Counted from the first letter of the stretch, positions 1 through 5,183 are shown. The stretch is DNA of 5,455 nt from Dehalococcoidia bacterium (GCA_030647705.1 JAUSJJ010000042.1:1-5455); one strand, 5' to 3'. The notes: generated from the letters alone by a model not told the origin. Program-made: numbers and translations.

Positions 1-138
1 AGCCCATGCAATTGGGAACGCAGGCCGCGTTCATACGTTGACGACGTACCCGGCACGCTGCCGCAGCAACGTGAAACCGCCTGTCAATTCGCTCAGTGAT
101 GGTGTCTGGTCGAACAAGGCAATCCGACGAAGCGTTGA
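1..138. other. Window edge, no supported gene
   Basis: This stretch lies downstream of the minus-strand gene ending at 139. Short open stretches run in from the left edge in plus frames 1 and 2. Neither has a recognisable product, a start site or a family motif, and I see no tRNA, repeat or clear terminator. It may hold the tail of a gene lying outside the window, but nothing here supports that. Confidence 0.5.
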
Positions 139-807
139 CTATTTCTTCTTCGATACTGCTTTCGGCGCTGCCTTTTGAGGCGCCTTGGCGGCCGCTTTGG
201 GCGCAGCCTTTGCCGATGCTTTAGGCACAGCTCTGCGCGCTGCCTTTGGCGCAGCCTTTTTCGCTGCGGCCTTTGCAGGTGTCTTCTTGGCCCTGTTGCC
301 ATAGTCGACGTAGATATAGCAGGCGTCTTCTCCGCCGCTCAGGAACCTGTCGCCGCTCACACTGATGTCCGGGTTGACCACCCTGGCTACCCCTTCCTCA
401 ACCGCACGCGAGATTATGCGGCAAGTGTCCGGGCATTCCCGCGCGATTATGTCGGCGACGTTGCAGGACCGCGCCTTGTACAGCAGCCTGTTCTCATCGG
501 GAGCCTCGGTTATCTGCGGCTCATCGGTTATGGTGAAGCACAGGTCGTCGCCGGGTCCGAAGAGGTCCACAGCGAGGTCGCGAAGCGTCCCTTGCCCGGC
601 CGCCACGCCGGCCTGCCTTACCGAGACGTTCCAGTAGTCCCAGTCCCTGATGCCGGCGGAAAGGGCCTGCAGACCGTCTTCCCCGTATTTGTCACCCACG
701 ACCTTCACCATGCGGGCGATGACCCTCCACAGGAGGCGTTGAGAAGCATTCAGCTTCTGCTCAGGGGACAGGTCGATCTTCTTGAACGGATACTTGTTTT
801 TGGCCAC
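139..807 (-). CDS. ATC hydrolase-like protein with histone H1-like Lys/Ala tail
   Basis: The protein has 222 aa and two parts. Residues about 1-170 resemble the L-2-amino-thiazoline-4-carboxylic acid hydrolase family. The signature is a Cys at 115, Cys125 and Cys129 around a CPDTC motif, then VNPDI (144-148) and a late GGEDACYIYV block with Cys163; Cys90 is a fifth cysteine. The match is by motif memory and the true substrate is unknown; many members of this family have no known activity. Residues about 173-222 are a low-complexity tail of Lys, Ala and Pro (15 Lys, 2 Arg, no acidic residues) with KAAPKA-type repeats, like histone H1 or the tails of bacterial HU and AlgP proteins, and probably bind nucleic acid or another polyanion. 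No signal peptide or membrane segment is visible, so it is probably cytoplasmic. The start is GTG, chosen because AAAGGAG lies 6 nt upstream. The gene has its own promoter at 853-881 and looks monocistronic. Confidence 0.8.
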   Translation of the reverse strand: MAKNKYPFKKIDLSPEQKLNASQRLLWRVIARMVKVVGDKYGEDGLQALSAGIRDWDYWNVSVRQAGVAAGQGTLRDLAVDLFGPGDDLCFTITDEPQITEAPDENRLLYKARSCNVADIIARECPDTCRIISRAVEEGVARVVNPDISVSGDRFLSGGEDACYIYVDYGNRAKKTPAKAAAKKAAPKAARRAVPKASAKAAPKAAAKAPQKAAPKAVSKKK

Positions 808-813
808 TCGATG

Positions 814-820
814 CTCCTTT
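814..820 (-). promoter_or_regulatory. RBS fixing the GTG start of the 139-807 gene
   Basis: On the minus strand AAAGGAG is followed by 6 nt (CATCGA) and then GTG. This near-perfect Shine-Dalgarno supports a GTG start at 807. Confidence 0.8.
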
Positions 821-852
821 GCCGAATTGGGGTTCTATGGTCTGGAAGTAGA

Positions 853-881
853 ATCTTAGTGCGCCCAAGGGTGCAAGTCAA
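853..881 (-). promoter_or_regulatory. Sigma70-type promoter for the 139-807 gene
   Basis: On the minus strand the -35 box TTGACT (876-881, 5 of 6 consensus) is separated by exactly 17 bp from the -10 box TAAGAT (853-858, 4 of 6). Transcription would begin near 846 and give a leader of about 40 nt before the GTG. It starts just after the hairpin at 887-912, so that hairpin could end transcription of the dehydrogenase gene while this promoter starts the next unit. Confidence 0.6.
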
Positions 882-886
882 GAAAT

Positions 887-912
887 CCCCCCTCCCTCGA
901 CAGGGAGAGGGG
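887..912 (-). terminator. C/G-rich hairpin repeat, possible terminator of the dehydrogenase gene
   Basis: A pyrimidine-rich arm (888-897) pairs with a purine-rich arm (902-912), about 10 bp with a one-base bulge at 908 and a CGAC loop. On the minus strand it lies about 30 nt after the dehydrogenase stop codon and is followed by GATTTCTT, which is only moderately T-rich. It therefore resembles a weak intrinsic terminator. It also belongs to the CCCTCTCCCT-type palindromes that recur at 1907-1931 and 2223-2326, so it may simply be a repeat copy. Confidence 0.45.
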
Positions 913-941
913 AGACGTCTGGTTTCCTGTGCAACTGGATA

Positions 942-1889
942 CTAGCTCTTCGACGGTGGCGCTGGCGGAGCCGGGTTGACCGCGCCTCTGGCGATAGTAG
1001 TCGGCACAATTGCCTTCAGCTCCTCGAATGTCCAGGCGCCGGACTTGTCGACGTCCTTGAAAATGGTCCTCATCGGCTCCGGGATGCTGTAGATGGAGAT
1101 AGTCCCCATGTTGACTTCGAAGACATAGCCATTCAGGTTGGCCGAAAGGTCGCTTGCCAGGTACACTACCCACGGCGAGACATACTCGGGTTTCATCTTG
1201 GGGGCAATCAGGTCGGTATCGCCGGGCACCGGTTGTCCGGCAGCCCTCATCCTCTGCCAGGCCGCCTGAAGCTCGGGGGTCATGGTCATCCGCGTGGCGG
1301 CGCCGGGGTAGAGTGCGTTGCAGGTCACTCCGTACCGTCCCATGTCTCGGGCAACGGTCCGGGTGAAGCCGACGATGCCCTCTTTGGCCGCGCTGTAGTT
1401 CGCCTGGCCCATGTTGCCCAGCCCAGCCGCGGAGGAGGTATTGATGATGCGGCCTCCCGTCTTCTGCTGGCGGAACACGATGCACGCAGGCTTGGTGCAG
1501 AAGAAATGGCCGTAGAGGTGCACCTTGATCACCGCATCCCATTCCTCCTCGGACATGTTGTGGACCATCCTGTCCCTGATGAAGCCGGCGTTGTTGACCA
1601 GGATATCCAGCTTGCCGAAGGCATCCAGGGCGGACTTGATGATCTTCTCTCCGCCCGCTGCGGTGGTGACGCTGTCGTAGTTGGCCACGGCCTGGCCCCC
1701 CTTGGCCTTGATTTCCTTGACCACATCATCGGCCACGGATGCCGCCGCGCCAGAGCCATCAGGCGCCACACCGAGGTCGTTCACCACCACCTTCGCGCCT
1801 TCTGCCGAGAGAGCCAGAGCATGGGCCCGGCCCAGGCCTCGTCCGGCGCCGGTGACCACTGCTACTTTGCCTTTCAACGCGTCAGTCAT
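942..1889 (-). CDS. MFE-2-like SDR, probable 3-hydroxyacyl-CoA dehydrogenase
   Basis: This 315-aa short-chain dehydrogenase/reductase probably oxidises a (3R)-hydroxyacyl-CoA, or a related CoA ester, to the 3-keto form with NAD+. Visible motifs are the Rossmann glycine motif TGAGRGLG (13-20), Asp38 at the end of strand 2 (favouring NAD over NADP), NNAG (99-102), the catalytic Ser near 152, and YSAAK with Tyr165 and Lys169. The VVVNDLG, ANYDSV and GNMGQANYSAAK stretches closely resemble the dehydrogenase domain of peroxisomal multifunctional enzyme type 2. The protein is longer than a minimal SDR (about 250 aa) and ends in a WTFEEL stretch and a Pro/Ala tail, as in MFE-2 relatives. The ATG at 1889 gives the normal SDR N-terminus and has GGGGGA upstream; an in-frame extension to 2003 would consist of repeat DNA. 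It is co-oriented with the thiolase but 451 bp away, so joint transcription is uncertain. Fatty acid synthesis or polyester reductases are alternatives, less likely given the context. Confidence 0.85.
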   Translation of the reverse strand: MTDALKGKVAVVTGAGRGLGRAHALALSAEGAKVVVNDLGVAPDGSGAAASVADDVVKEIKAKGGQAVANYDSVTTAAGGEKIIKSALDAFGKLDILVNNAGFIRDRMVHNMSEEEWDAVIKVHLYGHFFCTKPACIVFRQQKTGGRIINTSSAAGLGNMGQANYSAAKEGIVGFTRTVARDMGRYGVTCNALYPGAATRMTMTPELQAAWQRMRAAGQPVPGDTDLIAPKMKPEYVSPWVVYLASDLSANLNGYVFEVNMGTISIYSIPEPMRTIFKDVDKSGAWTFEELKAIVPTTIARGAVNPAPPAPPSKS

Positions 1890-1896
1890 GCAACCA

Positions 1897-1904
1897 TCCC
1901 CCTT
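1897..1904 (-). promoter_or_regulatory. Repeat-derived RBS of the dehydrogenase gene
   Basis: On the minus strand AAGGGGGA ends 7 nt before the ATG at 1889 and is the only Shine-Dalgarno-like sequence there. It is part of the TCCCCCTTAG repeat motif that recurs at 2119-2128, so the ribosome site seems to be supplied by the repeat element. Confidence 0.5.
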
Positions 1905-1906
1905 AG

Positions 1907-1931
1907 TCCCCCTTCCTGCCAGGAAGGGGGA
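1907..1931. repeat. Perfect 11-bp hairpin repeat
   Basis: The arms 1907-1917 and 1921-1931 are perfect inverted copies separated by the 3-nt loop GCC. It lies just upstream of the dehydrogenase RBS on the minus strand, so it would form in the leader of any transcript reading through from the thiolase side. Confidence 0.8.
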
Positions 1932-1942
1932 AAATACTAGCA

Positions 1943-1959
1943 TCTGGGGACACCCCAGA
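1943..1959. repeat. TCTGGGG/CCCCAGA hairpin
   Basis: A perfect 7-bp stem (1943-1949 with 1953-1959) has a 3-nt loop ACA. It has the same form as the hairpin at 5167-5183. Just left of it, minus-strand TGCTAGTAT (-10-like bases 1934-1939) looks like a weak extended -10 box and could drive the dehydrogenase gene, but no -35 is evident. Confidence 0.65.
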
Positions 1960-1964
1960 CCCTG

Positions 1965-1985
1965 GCAAAGGGCTGCGCCCTCTGC
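1965..1985. repeat. AGGGC/GCCCT hairpin
   Basis: The core stem is 1969-1973 with 1977-1981 and loop TGC. It extends outward by three more pairs across one mismatch (1968/1982). It directly follows the previous hairpin, and the two may form one composite repeat. Confidence 0.55.
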
Positions 1986-2032
1986 ACTCCTGCCATCATA
2001 CAATCGGGACGCCTTGTCTTGTCGTTGCGAGC

Positions 2033-2050
2033 GCCCCGACGCGTCGGGGC
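2033..2050. repeat. Perfect 18-bp palindrome within a GTTGCGAGC repeat
   Basis: GCCCCGACGCGTCGGGGC is its own reverse complement. It is flanked by GTCGTTGCGAGC on the left and CGAAGCGAGC on the right, the form of a widespread extragenic repeat family in which these flanks surround a variable palindrome. Confidence 0.75.
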
Positions 2051-2186
2051 CGAAGCGAGCCGTGCCTCGGCTCCTGTAAGTTCATACCTTTGCACGACCC
2101 AATTGCGCTTGATACCTCTCCCCCTTAGACCCCCTGCCTGCGGCGCAAGTTGGCGCCTGCGCGGTGCTCCCCCGCCACCCATTACG

Positions 2187-2213
2187 TCATTCCGGCCCGT
2201 GAGCCGGAATCCA
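2187..2213. repeat. REP-like element, ATTCCGGC/GCCGGAAT hairpin
   Basis: The arms 2189-2196 and 2203-2210 are perfect 8-bp inverted copies with a 6-nt loop. The surrounding GTCATTCC...GGAATCCAG pattern is typical of extragenic palindromes found in many bacterial phyla. Confidence 0.75.
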
Positions 2214-2222
2214 GACCTCAGT

Positions 2223-2326
2223 ACCTCTCCCTCCTGTCCCTCACCGCTTACAGCGAGGGAAGCTGTCATGCAACACCACTATTGCAGATCCTCTCTCTGC
2301 AAGCGGAGAGAGGAAGGGAGAGAGGT
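2223..2326. repeat. Foldback element with two inner hairpins
   Basis: The outer arms at 2223-2236 and 2313-2326 are imperfect inverted copies of an ACCTCTCCCTCC-type motif. Inside are a hairpin at 2237-2260 (TCCCTC with GAGGGA plus GCT/AGC, with bulge ACC) and a 9-bp perfect hairpin at 2289-2314 (arms 2289-2297 and 2306-2314). The last lies about 26 nt beyond the thiolase stop on the minus strand and could slow or end transcription, but no T-run follows it. Confidence 0.6.
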
Positions 2327-2340
2327 CGCCTAACGCCGCG

Positions 2341-3528
2341 CTACGCCCTGCCGATGATCGTTATGCCCGCGGTGAACGAGGCCAGCGGATGCCCGCCCAG
2401 GCTATGGCACAGGCCGATATCGGCGCGTTTAAGCTGGCGCGGCCCGGCCTTGCCCTGGATCTGCTTGTATACCTCGTACATCATGCGCAGGCCGCTGGCG
2501 CCCACCGGGTGCCCGAACGATTTCAGGCCGCCATCGGGATTGACCGGAAGGCCGCCTTCCAGCGTGAAGAAGCCGGAGTCGATGTCCTCCTTGGCCTTGC
2601 CCCTGGGGCTGAAGCCGAGGTCTTCGTAGATGACCATCTCGGTAATGGTGAAGCAGTCATGGACCTCCGCCATGTGTATCTCTTTCCGGGGGTCCTTGAT
2701 GCCGGCCTCGGTGTAGGCCTGCCGCGCTGCGTGCACCGTCTCTTCCACGTGGGTCATGTCGTATTGGTCATCCTCGACGAACTCCATGTAGCCGCAGCTA
2801 AGGCCCAAACCCTTCACGTTCACGTAGGCCGGATTGAGCTTCTTGGCGATCTCCGGGCGGGTGATGATGGCCACCGCAGCGCCATCGCTCACGCCGCAGC
2901 AATCAAAAAGGCCAAGCGGGTAGGACATCATGGGAGCGTTGATCACCTGCTCCAGCGTCACCTCCCTCTGGAAGTGCGCCTTGGGGTTCAGTGAACCGTT
3001 ATGATGGTTCTTCACCGCTATCTTGGCCAGGGTCTTCTTGCCCTCTTCCGGGCTGAGGCCGTAGCGATTGAAGTACCTGGAAGCCAGTTGAGCGAACCTG
3101 GCCGGGGCCTGCACCGTCGTGTTGATCTTAGTGGGCGATTCTCCGGGGTTGGCCGGGAAATTGCCCAGGCCGGAGAAGCCCTCGTCCTTCAGTTTCTCCA
3201 TGCCGACCACCATGGCGATATCGTAGAAGCCCCCGGACACCGCGTAGCAGGCGTTCCTGAATGCGTCCTGTCCGGTAGCGCACTGGTTTTCCACACGGGT
3301 TATGGGAATGAAGGGCAGCTTCAGGGCGTGGGCCACGACCTGACCGCTGAAAGCGGAGACCTGGGTGCCGAACCATGCCGCCTGGATGTCTTTGGGCCCC
3401 AGGCCGGCATCCTCGAAGGCCTCATAGGCGGCCTCCACGATCAGGTCTTCCCTGCTCTTGTCCCACAGTTCGCCGAATTTGCAGCACCCCATCCCTACGA
3501 TAGATACTGTGTCCTTTATCGATTTCAT
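2341..3528 (-). CDS. SCP2-type thiolase (acyl-CoA acetyltransferase family)
   Basis: This 395-aa protein of normal length for the SCP2-type thiolase family probably cleaves a 3-ketoacyl-CoA with CoA, or runs the reverse condensation, in the cytoplasm. The nucleophile is Cys83 in NQCATG. The HDCF motif (290-293) gives His290 and Cys292, the second catalytic cysteine in SCP2-type enzymes. GHPVGA (339-344) supplies His340, and CHSLGG (374-379) is the final loop. All catalytic motifs are present, so it should be active, unlike the Ltp2-type retro-aldolases that have lost the thiolase nucleophile. The ATG follows directly after the TAG of the upstream gene and has AGGAGG 6 nt upstream, inside that gene. 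This tight coupling argues for equimolar expression and a complex with the HMGS-like/DUF35 protein, as in archaeal thiolase/HMGS/DUF35 and BbsAB-type systems. The chain length or ring nature of the substrate cannot be judged. Confidence 0.9.
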   Translation of the reverse strand: MKSIKDTVSIVGMGCCKFGELWDKSREDLIVEAAYEAFEDAGLGPKDIQAAWFGTQVSAFSGQVVAHALKLPFIPITRVENQCATGQDAFRNACYAVSGGFYDIAMVVGMEKLKDEGFSGLGNFPANPGESPTKINTTVQAPARFAQLASRYFNRYGLSPEEGKKTLAKIAVKNHHNGSLNPKAHFQREVTLEQVINAPMMSYPLGLFDCCGVSDGAAVAIITRPEIAKKLNPAYVNVKGLGLSCGYMEFVEDDQYDMTHVEETVHAARQAYTEAGIKDPRKEIHMAEVHDCFTITEMVIYEDLGFSPRGKAKEDIDSGFFTLEGGLPVNPDGGLKSFGHPVGASGLRMMYEVYKQIQGKAGPRQLKRADIGLCHSLGGHPLASFTAGITIIGRA

Positions 3529-4959
3529 CTAGCTCCTCCTCTCGCCGGCCTGATCTCTTGGCGGCGCGCACTTCCAGTAGTAGTTGTTAATGCTTTCGAC
3601 CGAATTCAGCTTCCTGAAGGTCATCTCCACCGGCATGCCGACCTTGACCTTGCTGATATCACGATCGGTCATCTCCGCGATCAACCTGCCCCCCCCCTCG
3701 AAGTTGAGTATGGTCACCACCATGGGAGGATCGAGCGTGGGATGGACGTACTCCATGGAATAGCTGGTGATGCTCGCCTGCCGGTCGCTCAGCTTGTAGT
3801 CTTCGAACTTGTCTTTGGCGCCACAGCGGATGCACACCCTGTCTTTGGGGTACTGGACGTTGCCGCAGTGGAGACACTTCGACCCGTGGAGCCTGAACAC
3901 CTTCGCCTCTTCGCGGAGCAGCGCCGTGGCCGCAGGGCGTTCGTCCGCGGGGCGGGTCATCGGCGGCTCATATTCGAGCAAGCCTCTCCATTGAAGATAG
4001 GTGTTGTACTGCTCCACTATCTTTTTCGACTGGATGTGTCCGGCAACGCCCAGCTTCGGCTTGAAGCTGCCGATGGCGTCAGTGACGCGGACAATAAGGG
4101 CATCGGCGCCGTTGCCGTAGTTGACCAGCAGCATCCGGTCGCCAGCCTTAGCCTTCTCCAGCGCGGAGATGAGCAGCATGGGAGCGAACGCGGTGCCGGT
4201 ATTGCCCATGACATTGAACATTGCATCCGGGACCTGGGTCTTGGGATCGAAGCCCAATGTACGCACCATCTCAGCGTGGCGACGGGCATCGGGGGCATAT
4301 AGCACCAGCGATTGGAAGTCCTTAGGGGTGAGCTTGTGTTTCTGCAGTATTCCGGCTACAGCTTCTCTGACCACCCGGGCATAGCCGCGTTCGATGGCGA
4401 ACCTGTCTTCCCAGGAGCGCACGAAGCCGTCTTTGGGCGAGCGCCACAGATCGAGAACATCATCGCTGATTGAGTAGCTGTCCTCGATGGTGGCCAGAGG
4501 TTTCGAACTGCCTACCAGCAGAGCGGCCGCTCCCTCTCCAAAAGAGGTCTCGAAGACTGAGCGTGGTTTGCCCAACCGAATATCGGCGGCCACCACCAGC
4601 GCCTGCTTGATCGAGCCACTCTTCACCATGTCCAGCGCGGCCCGGAGGGCAAGCGTACCGCTCCTCAGGCTGTTGGCCAGATCGAAGGTGAGCACGTCGC
4701 GGCGCAAGTCGAGCGCTGCCGCGATCAACGGTGAGACCTGTTTCTCAGCATAGGGGTGAGTCGTCGAGGCGAAGAAGAGGGCATCGACCTGACTGCGGTC
4801 CACATTACTCAAGCAGTCACGCCCCGCCGCCACCGCCATGGTGAGGCTGTCCTCATCGTAGTTGGCGACAGCCTTCTCCGTTTTTTGTCCCCAGCCGTTC
4901 GTGGACGCGCCCAGCCTGTGGTACGGCACATACGCGCCGTACCCGATGATTCCTGTCAT
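3529..4959 (-). CDS. HMG-CoA-synthase-like protein fused to zinc-ribbon/OB-fold (DUF35) domain
   Basis: The 476 aa form two modules. Residues about 1-335 have the thiolase-like fold of HMG-CoA synthases: GIIGYGAYVP at the start, a HPYA block (68-71), FDLANSLRSGT (92-102), GEGAAALLVG (141-150), and NTGTAFAP (253-260). Residues about 345-470 are a DUF35 module: a zinc ribbon with Cys362, Cys365, Cys376 and Cys379, then an OB-fold with VVTILNFEGGGRL (414-426). In archaea, HMGS, thiolase and DUF35 are separate proteins of one complex; here two are fused and the thiolase is next door. By remembered alignment to archaeal HMGS, the catalytic Glu, Cys and His fall on Thr66, Leu98 and Tyr221, so HMG-CoA synthesis is doubtful despite the usual annotation of this family. 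A scaffolding or CoA-ester binding role is more likely. The ATG at 4959 has AAGGAG 8 nt upstream. It is the first gene of the operon, transcribed from 5035-5063. Confidence 0.88.
   Translation of the reverse strand: MTGIIGYGAYVPYHRLGASTNGWGQKTEKAVANYDEDSLTMAVAAGRDCLSNVDRSQVDALFFASTTHPYAEKQVSPLIAAALDLRRDVLTFDLANSLRSGTLALRAALDMVKSGSIKQALVVAADIRLGKPRSVFETSFGEGAAALLVGSSKPLATIEDSYSISDDVLDLWRSPKDGFVRSWEDRFAIERGYARVVREAVAGILQKHKLTPKDFQSLVLYAPDARRHAEMVRTLGFDPKTQVPDAMFNVMGNTGTAFAPMLLISALEKAKAGDRMLLVNYGNGADALIVRVTDAIGSFKPKLGVAGHIQSKKIVEQYNTYLQWRGLLEYEPPMTRPADERPAATALLREEAKVFRLHGSKCLHCGNVQYPKDRVCIRCGAKDKFEDYKLSDRQASITSYSMEYVHPTLDPPMVVTILNFEGGGRLIAEMTDRDISKVKVGMPVEMTFRKLNSVESINNYYWKCAPPRDQAGERRS
3535..3540 (-). 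promoter_or_regulatory. RBS of the thiolase inside the end of the upstream gene
   Basis: A perfect AGGAGG on the minus strand lies 6 nt before the thiolase ATG and within the last codons of the HMGS-like gene. The stop TAG (3529-3531) abuts the ATG (3526-3528) with no gap, which favours translational coupling by terminating ribosomes. Confidence 0.85.
3689..3697 (-). repeat. G9 homopolymer in the OB-fold coding region
   Basis: Nine consecutive C on the plus strand read as nine G in the coding strand and encode most of a Gly-Gly-Gly turn (422-424) in the OB-fold. The frame is intact here. One inserted or lost base would cut off the rest of the OB-fold, and it would also change where ribosomes stop relative to the coupled thiolase start. 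Confidence 0.7.
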
Positions 4960-4967
4960 CGCTCTTT

Positions 4968-4973
4968 CTCCTT
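4968..4973 (-). promoter_or_regulatory. RBS fixing the start of the HMGS-like gene
   Basis: AAGGAG on the minus strand is followed by 8 nt and the ATG at 4959. The protein then begins with the family's normal N-terminal strand, so this start is well supported. Confidence 0.75.
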
Positions 4974-4990
4974 GTGCAGGATTTGTGCTC

Positions 4991-5035
4991 TGAGGCCGCG
5001 AGACCTGGGTCTAACGCCCGCCGCCCGCGGCCTCA
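4991..5035. promoter_or_regulatory. 10-bp inverted repeat at the operon start site, possible operator or leader hairpin
   Basis: TGAGGCCGCG (4991-5000) and CGCGGCCTCA (5026-5035) are perfect inverted copies 25 bp apart. The right arm touches the -10 box of the minus-strand promoter and spans the expected start site near 5028; the left arm lies in the leader. A smaller inverted repeat, AGACC/GGTCT (5001-5012), sits inside. It could be a binding site for a dimeric regulator or, in part, an RNA hairpin in the 5' leader about 20-30 nt before the RBS. Confidence 0.55.
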
Positions 5036-5063
5036 TTATACACTTCTTGGGGCGCGTCGCCTA
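5035..5063 (-). promoter_or_regulatory. Promoter of the HMGS-like/thiolase operon
   Basis: The minus strand carries a perfect TATAAT (5035-5040). A weak -35, TAGGCG (5058-5063, 3 of 6 consensus), lies 17 bp upstream. Transcription would start near 5028 and give a leader of about 70 nt. The poor -35 suggests help from an activator, or modest basal expression. Confidence 0.5.
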
Positions 5064-5166
5064 TAGCCCGCGCGTAATTTGGCTGAATAGACCTCCGGTG
5101 GATTGATGAAGAATAGAACGACTTGTCCGCCTTTGAACTGAGCCAAGCTCCTTCCCCGGCGGTTGT

Positions 5167-5183
5167 TTGGGGGCGTCCCCCAA
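5167..5183. repeat. TTGGGGG/CCCCCAA hairpin
   Basis: A perfect 7-bp stem (5167-5173 with 5177-5183) has loop CGT. Its form matches the hairpin at 1943-1959. No T-run follows on either strand, so it is more likely a repeat copy than a terminator. Confidence 0.6.

Larger units (their letters stand above)
1890..2340. repeat. 451-bp gene-free mosaic of palindromic repeats
   Basis: No gene is supported between the thiolase stop and the dehydrogenase start. The interval holds at least seven separate inverted repeats of several types, listed individually. The 10-mer TCCCCCTTAG occurs at 1897-1906 and again at 2119-2128, each followed by a C-run and CTGCC, which marks two degenerate copies of one family. 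Motifs such as GTTGCGAGC...CGAAGCGAGC (2023-2060) and GTCATTCCGGC...GCCGGAATCCAG (2187-2213) have the form of common bacterial extragenic palindromes (REP/MITE-like). I see no transposase and no clear target-site duplication. Confidence 0.75.

Noticed and set aside
175..945. Plus-strand open frame of 256 codons
   Set aside because: It is antisense to the ATC hydrolase-like gene, which has a clear promoter, RBS and recognisable domain; the Arg/Cys/Leu-rich start is the complement of the Lys/Ala tail.
1017..1055. EF-hand-like loop (residues 279-290, DVDKSGAWTFEE) in the dehydrogenase
   Set aside because: It fits the DxDxSG...E pattern, but Trp sits at the hydrophobic position and the WTFEEL segment is a usual ending of MFE-2-like SDRs, so calcium binding is not supported.
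1890..2003. 38-residue N-terminal extension of the dehydrogenase
   Set aside because: The extension is made entirely of palindromic repeat DNA, and the ATG at 1889 gives the standard SDR N-terminus with a plausible RBS.
1890..2340. CRISPR array or tRNA in the repeat region
   Set aside because: The hairpins differ in sequence and are not evenly spaced with unique spacers, and no cloverleaf with a T-arm motif is visible.
3001..4302. Long plus-strand open frame of 433 codons
   Set aside because: It lies antisense to both the thiolase and HMGS-like genes, crosses their junction, and shows no family motif. It is a by-product of GC-rich codon use on the other strand.
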